Origin: Channa striata
Taxonomy: Eukaryota > Chordata > Actinopteri > Anabantiformes > Channidae
Length of the DNA: 64,000 nt
Assembly: GCA_033026295.1 (NCBI GenBank)
Contig: CM065189.1
Coordinates: 12,033,203 to 12,097,202, forward strand
Direction: 5' to 3'
The notes beneath the pieces were generated by a model. That model saw only the letters and a list, made by a program, of their open reading frames with translations, did not search any database and had not been told where the DNA came from. The translations under genes were made by a program, and so were the position numbers. How positions within the stretch are numbered: position 1 is the first letter of the stretch; the number at the start of each line of letters is the position of its first letter. Positions 13,964 to 26,689 of this stretch are shown here, in pieces.

Positions 13964-15535
13964 ATGGACGAGACGAGTCCACTCGTCTCTCCGCTCCGGG
14001 ACTCTGGTGACTTTAGCTACTGTCCCACGGAGCCCACCAGCCCGCGGGGCGCGTTCGGAGGCACGCCGGGCTCTGTGGTGCGTATCCCCGCCGGGAGCCC
14101 GGGACGCAGCCGAGAGAGACAGCCGTTGTTGGACCGGGACCGCGGGAACACACCGCGGGAGCCGCACAGAAACGAGTTCCCCGAGGACCCAGAGTTCCGA
14201 GAGATCATCCGAAAGGCCGAACGAGCCATCGAGGAGGGGATCTATCCGGAGAGGATCTACCAGGGATCTAGTGGAAGCTATTTTGTCAAAGACTCACAAG
14301 GGGTAAGAAGTCCTGCTGCTAACTTACTTACGTACCGTTGCTGTCATGCAGACGGTCGGTTATGTTGTGACTGATAAAATGTGAAGTGGTCTTAGAAATG
14401 GATGATTCAAATAATGTGTTTATGAAAGTGTTGTAGCCAGAAAGGCCTCTTAACTAGCCTGTGATGACTTGGCAAATAGGCTGTGAGACATGCAAACACA
14501 ACACTGACCTATATTTTCCAACAGAAATGAACAAGATTAGAGGAGAATTCAACTTTGATGTCCACTAACGTCTAAAGTTCTGGCACGTCCTTGAAACCTA
14601 CACACAGCAACAGCAAAAACAACAACAACAACAAGTCTCCAGTAATTGATCAAACTAAATCTATGTTGGCCAAAGTCCTCCTACAGCTCCTACACGAAGC
14701 GTGAGGATTGTGAGATACAGGGTGATAAACAGAGACCCCCTGCCCTTGATGTTGAAGCCCTTTTAAACTTTTAACTTATTTTTGTAACTTATTGATCCAT
14801 TTGCTCAGTTCCTGTTAAAATGTCTTCTCTAACAGGTGGACTGAGCCTGTGCTGGGGTGTGTTTATCATTGTAAATCTTTTTGATGAGACAGGTAGTTCA
14901 TTAATAAACCTCCACAAATGATAAATGGCAAAATGATAAACATCAGCAGCACACATAACAAGCTCTGTTACCTCAAGTAGTTTTTCTATTTATTCCTGTT
15001 CTTTGTCTCTGAATGAAGAACAAAGTTTGAATTACAGCATCTACTTGAACAGAAGATGCTGAACATACCTGTCTGATTTGTTGCAGCCTTTGTAATCACT
15101 TTATTTTTGCAAGTGTACATTTTTAAACTGCTACACCATCAATCAATCAATCGATCAGTCAGTCAAACAACACAAGGACCATTATATGTGTTCAGCATTC
15201 CTTTCATCACCTTCCAGAACATACCCCGTCCTCTTCTAATCATGCCAGATTAACGATGGCAAACTTTGATCAGCCCTGCTGCAGCCAAGCACTAAAAGTC
15301 TTGATTAGCTCACAGACCACTGTGCCATTATCTACAAAATGTGAATAGGTATTTTGTTCCCTTTTTCAAAAAAGGAAGCGTGTCCTTGGACTCTGTTGCC
15401 AAATCCTGCTACTGTTCTCCAGCCTCCAGTCAGTTAAAGATAAGATAATCCAAACTTTTTACATGGTACTCTCTCAACTTCTTTGAGGCTCACTGCTTGA
15501 AGTTTTTAAATAGTGACCCACTTGAACCCCCCCTA

Positions 15536-15580
<45 letters not shown>

Positions 15581-18500
15581 CTAAAGTTTCCTTAGTTGCT
15601 TAGTAGCCTACTAGTCATGTGCTAGCTCTCCGTGAGGATATATTTCTCTTCTACCAACCGTCATGTTGTAATCATGTGTAATTATCTGTGTCATAGCAGT
15701 GTGAAGCAATATGTGATTTTTTTTATACTCTTAAAGTGAAAGCTTAAGTTTGATTATCGAATAGCCATTTGCCGAAGGCTTTGAAAATTAATTTCACTTT
15801 CTCACTATCGCTGTGCACAATTCACTTCATTTTACTGACAATAAATTTCAACAGTAAAAAGTTTGCACTGTACCATATTTTTTTTAATTTCTCCTGCTGC
15901 AGTATCATTGCACTTCCTGTTGAATACTCTGCCATTCAGGTGTTTTCAAATTAGCCAGGGTAAATCTTGGGTTTTAAATTTAAATACACACGTCAGGTGT
16001 CACACACAACCAGACTTTCGTCTTCAATCAGAAACATCTGTCTACTATTTTTCACTTTCTCCTCCCACAGAAAATCATTGGTGTTTTCAAACCCAAAAAC
16101 GAAGAGCCCTATGGCCAGCTGAACCCCAAATGGACCAAGTGGCTCCAGAAATTGTGTTGTCCCTGCTGTTTTGGCCGCGACTGTTTGGTTCTTAACCAGG
16201 GTTACCTCTCAGAGGCTGGGGCTAGCCTGGTTGATCAGAAATTGGAGCTCAACATTGTTCCCAGGACCAAGGTATGGACACACACATTAACTGCCTTAGA
16301 ACCCCAGGAACACAGCACGTTTTGCTTGTCCTAAAAAGTCCTTTCCTCCTTAGGTGGTATACTTAGCTAGTGAAACATTCAACTACAGTGCCATAGACAG
16401 GGTCAAGTCTCGAGGAAAAAGGCTAGCCCTGGAGAAGGTGCCTAAAGTGGGCCAGCGCTTCCACAGGATTGGACTGCCACCCAAGGTAACCTGATTAACT
16501 ATGGTTAAGAAATTCTGTAAAGTTTAGTGAACTCTAAGAGTTACTTTGTATCTTGTTACTTTATTCTCAGCTACTTCTTGGTTTTTCTCTGAAAGTCTTT
16601 CCATAACCCATATGTCTAGTTAATTATTGGAAATAATTACTAGGCAATTATTTGTTATATTCACTATTGATGGTTTATCTCTGCTATCATCTGTCCTTGT
16701 AGCTGCACTGAAATGGATACGCTAGCCGAATGTCTGCGTTTGGCCTGTGGTCTGCTTGAATATTTAAACTACAGCAAAGAGTCAGTTTATTCTTTTTATT
16801 GGCAACAACAGTTCAGCGAAATATATCATCACAGGGTTCTTTTTAGTGTCTGTTCTGGGACTTTCAATCAAAAACTGCATTGATAAGCAACACATTTGCT
16901 CATTGATGTAACATTCAAGGGGAATTTTACTTTAACTCACCCCAGAACATTATCAACAGTCACTGCTGTGTGTAACAGAACACCCTGATCTGTTTCTCCT
17001 ACATCAGGTTGGATCCTTCCAGCTCTTTGTTGATGGGTACAAGGATGCAGACTTCTGGCTGCGGAGATTTGAAGCAGAGCCTTTGCCTGAAAACACCAAT
17101 CGTCAGCTCCAGCTGCAGTTTGAGCGGCTTGTAGTACTTGATTACATCATCAGAAACACAGGCATGTAGTTACCCTGCTCAGCACTATCAGAGCTGTATC
17201 ATCACTTCAGGCAATATTCTCGGCAGAGTAAAGACAAGGCAACACTATATATTGTTATGTATACTTCAGTATTATTACGCTACTGTACCTAAGGACAATA
17301 GTAGTGTCATTTCCACCACTTGATTCTCATACTACATTTCAGGACTGGTGAAGACAAAATGTTTGTAATTTATAGGCAATGAGTAATACAGACAGAGTCA
17401 TTGCATCATGTATTCCATCCTGCAGAAGGAAACTAATGCATTGATTTTTAATCTATTTTTTGTTTTTGCAGATAGAGGAAATGACAACTGGCTGCTAAAG
17501 TATGACTGTCCCATGGACACCGTTGGGAACAGGGTGAGGATACATAGATTGGAACGCATTCAAAATCTTGACACGTGTTTTTTTTAAATACAGGGTTTCC
17601 GCTGGGCATTAAAAGTCATTGAAAGTCATTAAATGGATTTTGCAAAAATGATGGCCTGGTAAAACAAATCTTGGTAGCATAAAGAATAATTTTTGTAGTT
17701 TTCAAGAAAAATACTTACATTCATCCATTGTCTACCAGTTATCCATGGGAGAAAATCCCTTTCTCTGATTCGCTCATGAATGAGTTTTACATTATCTTAA
17801 GCTTTCGGAACTCAACACATGGAAGAATTGCTTCCAGCCGGCGCATAATTATCAGGCAACCCAATGTTTGGAAAGTAGCCGGCAGGGTGGCTGGACCGGG
17901 AGGAGGAAACCTTAACCTGGTCTAAGAGCAGAGAAGAAATGGGGAAATACTAATCCCAACATAAGTGGCTGGAAATTGAGGAATTCAGGACATTGTTGAG
18001 AAGCAGAAGGATTTTGCAGTGTTTGTAAAAAAAAAAAATTAAGCTCGGTACAATGAGTGTCAACTCCTTGAAATCTCACATGCAGCTGTAAGAGGCAGAC
18101 AGCAGTTTACTGTGCTTTTCCGGGACCAATGATGTAACGTCTTTATTATCTACCGCAGCCACTACAACCAGCACAACTTCAGCTGCAGTGATAGCCTTCG
18201 AAAATGAACTGATTTCTGCAGTTAACAATGCAGGGCCATTTGTACAGATGTCAACGTGTCAACAAAATCCTAATAAACTAAACTAATTCAGCACACCCAT
18301 GGTTCAAATGATCATAAATTCTGCAATGAACTGCAAAATGTCGAGGCAGAATTGGAATCAAAAGCTAGTGAACTAAGACACATGCATTAATCCTGTTCTG
18401 TTTGAAAAGAAAAACCCTTTGCTGTAAAGTTCCTCGTTGCATGTCACCATCTGCATAGTTTCTGGTCTGCTTGTTTTTTGCATAGACTTTTGGTGTTAAA

Positions 18501-21312
18501 AAATATTAAAAATGGCATTTAAGGGGCATTGAAAAGCATTAAATTAGATTAGCTGATTTCTGCAGAAACCCTGAAATAATGATGCTTTGACTTAACATCT
18601 GATGTGTTTATGCTCTAGTCACGTTTATTTTTTTAAATAAATTAAAATTAAATAAAAATTCATTCCTGTCTGTTCCTCCGCCCTTTCTCTTCAGGACACA
18701 GACTGGGTGGTAGTAAAGGATCCAATCATCAAGCTAGCAGCCATAGACAACGGCCTCGCCTTCCCTCTCAAACACCCTGACTCCTGGAGAGCCTGTAAGC
18801 ATCTGCATTGATTTTGTTTTTGTTGACAGTTTTACCCTGATATGTCAACTGGTCCATCACTGTCAACTAGCAGTTAATTTGTAATTTATCTCCTTATCAA
18901 ATCACCAGATCCTTTTTATTGGGCGTGGCTTTCCCAGGCCAAAGTTCCTTTCTCCCAGGAAATCAAGGAGCTGGTTCTGCCTAAGCTCTCTGACCCAAAT
19001 TTCATCAAAGACCTGGAAGAGGATCTTTATGAATTATTCAAGGTATGGAGGGACTTGGATAAAGTATTCAGTAATGTCTTTGTAGAGACTGAAGTATTAT
19101 TTGCTATAAGTGTAGAGTTAGTGTAGACAACCTTGGTCAATATCACTGAATGTTTTGATACAAATCTGTCGACTTAATCCAAATTTATTTATTCATTGTC
19201 AAAGCTCAGAAGAATGAAGTAAGTGTGTAATGAGGTAATGAAGTCTGTCCCACTTTAGCTTTAAATAATGCAGTTACAGCTAATTCAGTCAATAAAAAAC
19301 CTAATGAAATATGTTGACATGGTGTTGGGCCACTATGTGCAGGCAGAACAGCTTAAATGCACTTGGCATTGATTTTCCAAGTCTTCAAGATGGAATGTAG
19401 TGGTAGGACAAGCTGACTGACATCCAAAATCTCTCATAGAGCAGGTGTTCAACTCTCATGAGGTCTTGTGACGACAAAGGCCTTATGATCGACATTATTT
19501 CCTCATCAAAGCTATTGGTGTCCTTCATGGATGCATCTGATGTTTCTCCACTAATTTATTTAAATTTCCCTTTAACATTTCACTCATCTGTATTTTTGTG
19601 ATAATGCAAAGGGAATGTGAGCGATGGATTGAGAAGCAGAAGTACTTAATGTAGAAATTTAAATAAGGGAAAATGAAAAATGGAGAACAGAAATACTCAA
19701 TGTGTGACTGTATACGTTATTTGTAACATATGTGATGTCCTGTGTGTCTCATAGAAAGATCCTGGTTTCGACAGAGGACAGTTTCACAAACAAGTAGCTG
19801 TAATGAGGGGACAGGTGAGTTTTCTCCTTTTAAACACATTCTGTCTAAACAGCAAAATTTGTGATTTTGATTTTGGAGTTCCCTCCATGGAGTTCAGGAC
19901 AAAGACCCATCACATACATGTATCCCAGCATATTATAATTTAAAATCTGTAGAAAAAAAAAATCACGTGGTTAAATTGCAAATTGCCAGATTTGTGTGTA
20001 AAATGTTTATACACTAACATTACAGCAGTGTATATGCATAGGTCACCACAATGTTTGGGACACAACAGTGCATGCAAATTTGAAGGAAATTATTAATGTT
20101 TAGTAATTTGTTGCATTTGCAATATAATAAATGCTCAAGAGTTTTTGAATCATAGACATTACCAGTTGCTAGCTATCTTCTCTCATGGCAATGAATAAAC
20201 AGAAATGTATATATTGCAGCCATCATTAACTCTTTCTGGTTTTGGGGAGAGTCCCTTTAAGTTTTCTCTTTAGGACACTAATCCCCAACTTAGTGATTGC
20301 AGGCCAGTTGAATAGCAGCTCCCCCATCGTTGTGTGTGATTAGGTGAATGAGAAGCAGTGTAAAGTGCTTTGGGTACCAGAAAGGTAGAGAAGTGCTGTG
20401 TAAGGGCAGAACATTCATCTCCATTCATTCAGCGAATTCATATTCATACTATGGAATTTTACTATGCCAGATTATATCATCTGCAAAGTTAACAGAGTTC
20501 CCATAGCAGCCACACACTACATGTCTAAGTCGTGATAGCTCCACCATAGCGCTTTGGATCTTTTGAAGTTTCTTTTCTCCTCCATACTTTTAATACAAAA
20601 ATGAATCTTGTTTAATCTGATGAGGACGCCTCTATGCAGAACTGCAGTTACTCTTTAAAGTACTTCAGGACAAACTGTACCTGTAACTTTGCTGTGTCCC
20701 AAACATTTTAACTCCCTAAAATAGAGAAATGATGTTCTTTCACTTCTGTAATGTCAACATAGTAAAACCAAAACGTATACAGGCGTATGCAGAAGTTTGC
20801 ATTGAATTTAAAATGTAAAATATTTTTTGTCTCCCAATATATAATCCAAACAGCTAGTACAAACTTTGATTTATAAGAAATAAAGTTCATTTTGAATTTT
20901 CAAGGGGGATCAAAACATCTGTACCAGTGTTATTTCCATTATTTTGCTGTTAATTTTCTTTGTATTAGCTGAATGTGCATAGTAATCATGTTAGGTTTAG
21001 GGTGAAATTTCCATCCCCTTCAGTAACATTTCAATGCTAACTTAATCCTAAACCTAATATAAATTAATAATATATTCATAATGCACATTCAGCTAGTACA
21101 AAAATCTCAAATTGGAGTGTTTTGATGTCACATACTTTTTTCCTCATTAGATTTTGAACCTGTGCCAAGCCCTAAAAGATGGTAAAACACCCCTCCAGTT
21201 GGTCCAGATGCCCCCAGTAATAGTGGAAACAGCCAGAGCACCTCAAAGAGCCAACAGTGAGTCCTATACGCAGAGTTTCCAGAGCAGACGACCCTTCTTC
21301 ACCTGGTGGTAG
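13964..21312 (+). CDS. pi4k2a: Phosphatidylinositol 4-kinase type 2-alpha
   Basis: Nine exons: 13964-14302, 16071-16271, 16354-16485, 17008-17161, 17472-17533, 18695-18794, 18909-19042, 19755-19814 and 21151-21312. Their sum is 1344 nt, coding 447 aa (human 479). The enzyme makes PI4P on trans-Golgi and endosomal membranes. Residues 142-146 are CCPCC, the palmitoylation motif that holds the kinase on membranes. By alignment with human, the ATP-binding lysine is K120 (GVFKPK), the catalytic aspartate is D276 in DRGNDNW, and the metal-binding aspartate is D314 in AAIDNGLAFPLKHP. The proline/serine-rich N-terminus before residue 100 is the variable part of the family. Intron 4 uses a GC donor (17162-17163) instead of GT; the coding frame requires it. 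The C-terminus is FFTWW. Introns 5, 7 and 8 hold transposon relics. It is convergent with AVPI1. Confidence 0.98.
15537..15579. repeat. (AC)n microsatellite in pi4k2a intron 1
   Basis: About 20 uninterrupted CA units. The rest of the 1.77-kb intron (14303-16070) shows no other clear feature. Confidence 0.97.
17591..18573 (-). mobile_element. hAT-like non-autonomous DNA transposon relic in pi4k2a intron 5
   Basis: The left end reads CAGGGTTTCCGC and the right end, in reverse complement, reads CAGGGTTTCTGC, the terminal signature of fish hAT elements. Subterminal ATTAAAAGTCATTGAAAG on the left mirrors the TTTAATGCTTTTCAATG on the right. Inside (about 18040-18092) a plus-strand frame reads KLGTMSVNSLKSHMQL then stop, resembling the BED zinc finger of hAT transposases. 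Length is 983 bp. The 8-bp flanks (TTTAAATA and AAATAATG) are not identical, so no target-site duplication is preserved. Orientation of the ancestral gene follows the BED relic on the plus strand; the strand of insertion is uncertain. Confidence 0.75.
19290..19570. mobile_element. Fish DNA-transposon fragment in pi4k2a intron 7
   Basis: The stretch containing GTTGGGCCACTATGTGC, GAACAGCTTAAATGCACTTGG and a following GGAATGTAGTGG resembles a widespread non-coding fish repeat (consensus GTGTTGGGCCACCA...). It is degraded and no ends were found. Identification is from memory of the family, not from a database search. Confidence 0.5.
20045..20710. mobile_element. Composite repeat with opposed 16-nt ends in pi4k2a intron 8
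   Basis: AATGTTTGGGACACA at about 20050 is matched in inverted orientation by TGTGTCCCAAACATT at about 20694-20708, as in a TIR-bearing element. Inside, near 20330-20430, a segment with GTGTAAAGTGCTTTGGGTACC resembles the 3' tail of fish LINEs, suggesting nesting. No ORF is left. Confidence 0.5.
20958..21104. repeat. Foldback (inverted repeat) element in pi4k2a intron 8
   Basis: TTGTATTAGCTGAATGTGCAT at 20960-20980 pairs with ATGCACATTCAGCTAGTACAA at 21081-21101, with one mismatch over 21 nt. A second nested pair (GTTAGGTTTAGG and CCTAAACCTAA) brings the arms closer. This is the structure of a short MITE or foldback element. It ends about 45 bp before the last coding exon. Confidence 0.6.
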
Positions 21313-22331
21313 GAACAAGAGGAACAGCAGGAAGCTGGAAAGTGAAGTGCGTGTGGAAGAGAGGACACAGGATGAGAGCAAAAGTGGTTCTCCTGAAAAT
21401 GGAAATAACTATCACCCACCCCTCCTCTCCTTATGGAGATTTTCATTTCAGAGAGTGAGTCAGCGAGTGGGTGGAGACAGATGAGGCCAAAAGAGGAGAA
21501 GATTTTCACAACATAAATTCCTGTTTGCCTTTGTGCCTTGTGTGGATGTCAATGGAAAAATAATTGCTAAGGGATGAAGATTTGGTACCTTCTTGGTAGA
21601 GAGAAAGTTTTCAGTGAGACGGCAGGTGTTTCTGTAGGACTTGGCAGTGCACATAAACATGCACACTGGTCAAAAGCCTCCCATACATTTCTTTTTGGAT
21701 GGAAGGTGTTGCATTCCATTTTTTTTTCTCATACCTCTCTGCCTTTTATTGCTCTCCTGCATATTCCCCGCTATGCAGTTTAATGTCCTAGGCTGGTGAA
21801 AGCAGCAGTGCCACAAGTAAATATCACAATATTATTTTGAAATAAATCAGACCCTGTTCATTGTGGTTAAGTCTTAAACATTTGGGAACTGGGCACTGGG
21901 TGTAGTCTTCATGCGATGACCACAAGCCATGTGAACTAGTTTCACGGTTACTCATTGCATCCTGACTTTTTCGTGTAGAATCGACACGTCATCATGGGTG
22001 AGGTTGGAAAACGACACTAGGTTAAATAAAACAAAAAAAAAAAACACTGAGTAGTACAACTGGCTTGTTTAATTTGTTTTCTCGTACTGATGATTTAATC
22101 ACTGGTGAAGAAGACATAATTATCCCGTCTGCAAGCAGGCAGAAGAGGTGGGGGTTTGGTGATTCCCAGTTCATAAGCTCTCCTTTGTCTCAGCCATGTT
22201 AATTTCTGTTAGTTTTCTGGCTCATGAGGTGGACCTAAGCAAACATCAAAGTCACTTCCTGCTGTACTAAACTGACATGAAATGTATTGTGACAATGCAC
22301 TGTATAATTTGTATGTAATATTTAATGATAG

Positions 22332-22337
22332 ATTAAA
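22332..22337 (+). other. Candidate poly(A) signal of pi4k2a
   Basis: ATTAAA about 1 kb after the stop; an AATAAA at 21841-21846 is an alternative nearer site. The tract from 22340 to 23170, between the two convergent genes, shows no gene or clear repeat. Confidence 0.35.
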
Positions 22338-23398
22338 ACATATTCCATTAATACAGATGACTTGTGTGTTTGACTTGTGTATTTACAATTACACAGCTGA
22401 TGGATATCTACTCCTGCTGTTGATGTGTACTGCGTATAATAGTTTATTGAAATGATTTAAAATACAGCAGGTAATGTCAGAAAAGTTCTCATCCAACAAT
22501 AATGGCTAAGATCAAATCATGCAATAACAGCAGCTAATGTTTTTATCGAATTACAGTGAATCAAATGACTGAAATAAGGTGTACACAGAGATAAAACATT
22601 AAATTATCATGTGACTTTTTCTTGGAGTGATTTATTGTGATTTTAACTTATTGATTTGGTTGTATATTCTGCAACCTTATTGTTGAAGTTCATTCCTGCC
22701 ACTTGTTATGGCATCAAGCAACTGCTTTCTCTGACAAATTCAATAAATTTTACAGTGTCAGAAATAAATAGAAGACATAGATTAGCTGGTGAATATTCAG
22801 TAGAGGAGCTAAAGGGCTAGATATGCAGCTGGTAAAGACTAATAAATGAGCTAGAATAGAGTTTTATGTACATATCACCAGGTGGACTGACATTACTCAA
22901 GTTCCTAAATCTGTAAATAAAGTTCACAGCAATATCACCTTAGATTTTCTGTTTTTAATCTCCCCAAAACTGCTCAAAAAGCTAATTGGTGAAGTTTTAA
23001 AAGAAAACATTTGGGTGTATATGATATATCAACATGTTGGAAATGTTCTTATTACTCCAGTGTTACAATATCTATTGTCCGTTTACCATAATAATAGACC
23101 AGGAATTCTTTGGCAAATGTCTTAACTACTTGTCTTACATTAAAAATTGCACTCATTTTGTGCTTTAGACATTTTATTACACAACAGCTCATGAATATGT
23201 GTGATGGGTGTTACTCTTCAGTTTCTCCAACTTGTATTTGAAATCCTTTTAAAAACTGGACTGACCACAGTCCCCCTGGACAGCGCTGGGTTTTAGAGTG
23301 CAGTAAATGGCAGTAGAAAATCCTGCATTGTGTCCTTTCATGCAGAAACAGTTTTGCATGTCTTGACTTTACTGCATCTTTCACTATGTTGTATTCTT

Positions 23399-25074
23399 TT
23401 AGTGGAGGATGCGATGAAGGTAGTGTTCAGAGTCTCTGCCCCCCTCCTGCCTTGCTACACCCAACCTCCAAGAGGAGAGTTTGGAGGTAGTTTGGTTCTC
23501 TGTTATGTCCTTCTGAGTCGGCAAAAGGAATTTTTCTGAACCCGGCATTTGGTCAGCCTCCTTATCCTCAACAGTGTAGTCAGATATACCCTCCTCAAAT
23601 CTGGAAGGCAGAGAAATTATTTTCAATTAGCCAAAATTGACATACATCATAATAAACCTTCCCATATTATAGTACAGCAATACAAATTTCCCACATAAAA
23701 ATGCTAATGTCGTGCCACGCAGATATTTCACATTCAAGACTGAAACTCCATGAAGATTGTCACTGAGGTCATTGATGAGTGTCTCAAAGTATCAACAAGT
23801 AGCATCTAAATATCTATGCCCCTGCCTACATGTCATCCATGAACATGTGATTGTAATAAATTAAAATGAGTACTGCTACTCTTTAAAATTGGAGCTTTTA
23901 ATACTGGAATAGGATAAAAAATGTTCATCCGTTATAATGTGGAGTAGTGTATACCATGTCAGTCACTATCAATTTTAGACATAAGATAAAACTCTACTAT
24001 AAATTAAAATTAGCTTTAATTTACGTTTTTTATTAAAGAAACAAAATCACGGTTTTAGAGAAAACCCAGCGATTCTGTTAGGCTGACAGCACAATGCTCT
24101 GAGCTAAACGCAACAACCACAAGCTTATGTCATTGTTCTGCCAGTTTTTTCCTGAGAAAAGTATGAATGTCTGACCAGTAATAACTATAAATATCCACCA
24201 CATGGAAGCACAAGAGAAAATCAGCCTCCAATGAGAAATTAATGGAAATCCAATTACTGGTAATATTGTAATAGAGCTTTGACAGCACTGCAGTCTTTGG
24301 TGCCTCGCTGATAACATGTCGCTCTGTCAACCATTTTACTGTGCTGCTCTGAAGACTCGTGACACCATTTCACTATTCCGTCATACTCCATTACTCCTCC
24401 AACTAATCTAATTGTGACTCTGAGGAATGTCGAATGCAGAGCATGACAGTCTTGTGAGGTCACGCTGAATTTGTTAGGCACATGACACTTTAAACACTGC
24501 ATTTCAAGGCACAGAGAAATCAAGTTAGACAGGACCTGAAGGAGCTCAACTAGTAACAGTATTTTAAGTTATTATGTCAGAACAGAACAGCAAACACAGG
24601 TACTAATAATGAGAAATTCAAAGAATCTGTATCCACACGTTACTTTTCACGACTTCACGTCGTTCTTTACATTTTTCCTGGCTTCTTGCCATCTCACACT
24701 TACCTGAGATATCCTGATGCTCTGAGCCACTTGTGGTCTCTCTGTCCCTCCACTCTGATGCCTGCCTTGCTCCTTGCTCGGACCCTGAGACCCACCAGGG
24801 CCTGGGCAAGCCCTGCCTCGTCCCCCGTCTCCCCCCCTTCCTCCTCCTTCTCCTCCTCTGCTCCCTCCACATCTGCATCCACACCTCGCCACACCAGCTT
24901 CGCCCGATGTTCAGCATTTCTGTCTCCTGCTATTCTGAACAGCCGATGCAGTTGGTGTAGGTTGATCCCAGAAAAGATGTTGGAGCATCCCGACTTCCTG
25001 CTGCGTTGACTGGAAAGCTTCCATTGCCCAGGCAGATCATCCTCAGTGGAGGTGCATGCTGGAGCCTCTGCCAT
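23399..25074 (-). CDS. avpi1: Arginine vasopressin-induced protein 1 (AVPI1)
   Basis: Two coding exons, 24704-25074 and 23399-23600, sum to 573 nt and code 190 aa (human 147). The N-terminal region RKSGCSNIFSGINLHQLHRLF followed by AGDRNAEHRAKLVW matches the conserved AVPI1 block (human SANIF..L..I..LF..SGD..AEERA..IW). The C-terminus ends SEHYLHRILH, similar to the human TSYLHQIRH end. An acidic insert (EEEKEEEGGE) follows the conserved block and explains the extra length. AVPI1 is a small protein induced by vasopressin in kidney cells and linked to MAPK activation; its biochemistry is poorly known. The codon split across the exon junction (AG|A) closes in frame. Two upstream noncoding exons are probable: one ending at 26493 and one at 26323-26432; the coding exon begins near 25105. 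Candidate poly(A) signal: 23173-23178 on the minus strand. Confidence 0.88.
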
Positions 25075-26468
25075 TTGGTCAGGGTGGAAAACTAGGTGAG
25101 GTCGGCTAAAAGGGGAGAGAATAGAAAGTAGCTGAACTAATCAAACTGAAGAGCACAGCTACAAGTAGACCTTTCGTCTGCCAACATACGCACATTGTCA
25201 CGGCTCCTGCCAAAAAGCCAAGTAATCCCATCTTCTCCTTCCTGTGCAACAGTTGTCTCATTGTTCATGGCTCTTAAATGTCTAGGGTGTGTAGAGTTGC
25301 CACTAATTTGCTATGTTATTAGAACTTTAGTTGTATAGAACATTTATGTAAAACGTTCTATGACACACGTAGGTCATGTAAACTGGGATGGTGCTGGGTC
25401 ATGTAAGAGCTAACAGACAAGTAAAAGGACTTTAAAATCAATTTCTTAAGGAAAAGATATTGCAGTGATGTGGACTGTGGGGTGATCTCTGCATTAGTCA
25501 AATAACTGTATGTCGTACACAGTAATCTAATTTCATCACTGTTCTAGAGTTCCTGTGCCATTTTAGTAATTTCACCAGGTGCAATCTAATGTTTTTTGAA
25601 CATACTAGTAGAGTAGTAGTTACTTCGGTAGCGTTTAACCTGTGATTCTGCTGTACAGCAAACACTGACTGCAGTCTAAAGAATGTAACATTTATCCAAG
25701 TGCGCCAATCTGTGTTTTGCCTTTTTTAAACTATCAATACTTACAGGTGCAAATATTTCCATCAGCGACACCTGTAAACTGTCAAACCAAGCTAAACATA
25801 AGTCCAAAATCTACGGACATTCAATTTATTATTATACAGGCCAAAGAAAAACTGAAAACATTCACATCGGAGAAGCTGAAGCATTTGACCTTTGCCACTT
25901 TTTTCTTTAAACAAGACTTGAATGATCAATCCAACCAGCCAAACACATCTCTGTTAATCAGTAAATCTAGTTTCAGCTCTCTACCAATGCAGATGTCGTA
26001 AAAATGTGACTCAACTGTTGCTCATTTTTGAACTTTCAGCTCAGAGTTCCTGTATCCTCTAACAACGCACCGATCCTTCACGAGTCAAGTGACAACACAG
26101 AATAATAGAACAAGTAATAGCTAATAAACTTGGACTTCACCTCGTTTTTCATGTCTTTTTTTTAAATATACAATTTTTCAGTTTAATGCCATAAAAAATA
26201 TTACTGACTGTCATATTTAATTTCCCATGTTGCCCAGACTACTATAACAGGAAGCACAGAATTAGATAAAACCAAAAAATACTTCTTGGTGTAACTATAG
26301 AGAAAGGAACTGCATATCTTACCTTGTGTGCTTCTGATGAGACGGCCTGATTACTGAACCAGCATCCAGACGACACCCATCACACCTGCTAATGCCGAGC
26401 TGACCCACTTCCAACTGTTGCGTCAGTGGAGCCTAACGTAAAGAAATAATCAAAGAGTAATCCATTAA

Positions 26469-26476
26469 TGACGTCA
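26469..26476. promoter_or_regulatory. Full palindromic CRE (TGACGTCA) at the avpi1 5' region
   Basis: A perfect cAMP response element lies between the two inferred AVPI1 5' noncoding exons. Known biology: vasopressin acts through V2 receptor and cAMP in kidney, and AVPI1 is named for vasopressin induction. An 8-bp match can arise by chance, and its distance to the true start site is not known. Confidence 0.4.
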
Positions 26477-26689
26477 GGGCCAAGGTGCTTACCTGGAAAC
26501 AGGAGTCAGTCTGTAAATAACGGGAGAAGAACAGTCTGAACAAACGCAAACAGAAGCCAGGAAAGAATAGAGGGCATTGTGTGCTGGAGCGAAGTACCTG
26601 TGCTCTAGTTTCAAGCTATAATGGGGGGTCCTAACTGTGGGACACTGATGTGTTTGATTGCCATTTTCTTACTCCATCTCCTCCTGTAG

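Noticed and set aside
15537..15579. CRISPR-like direct repeats
   Set aside because: The repeats are simple dinucleotides without spacers, in eukaryotic DNA.
17583..18581. 8-bp target-site duplication for the hAT-like element
   Set aside because: The flanks TTTAAATA and AAATAATG differ at most positions.
24686..25009. Plus-strand 107-aa ORF
   Set aside because: It is the opposite strand of the AVPI1 coding exon.
25717..26001. Plus-strand 94-aa ORF upstream of the orphan exon
   Set aside because: No recognisable family, low-complexity composition and no good donor to join it with 26690.
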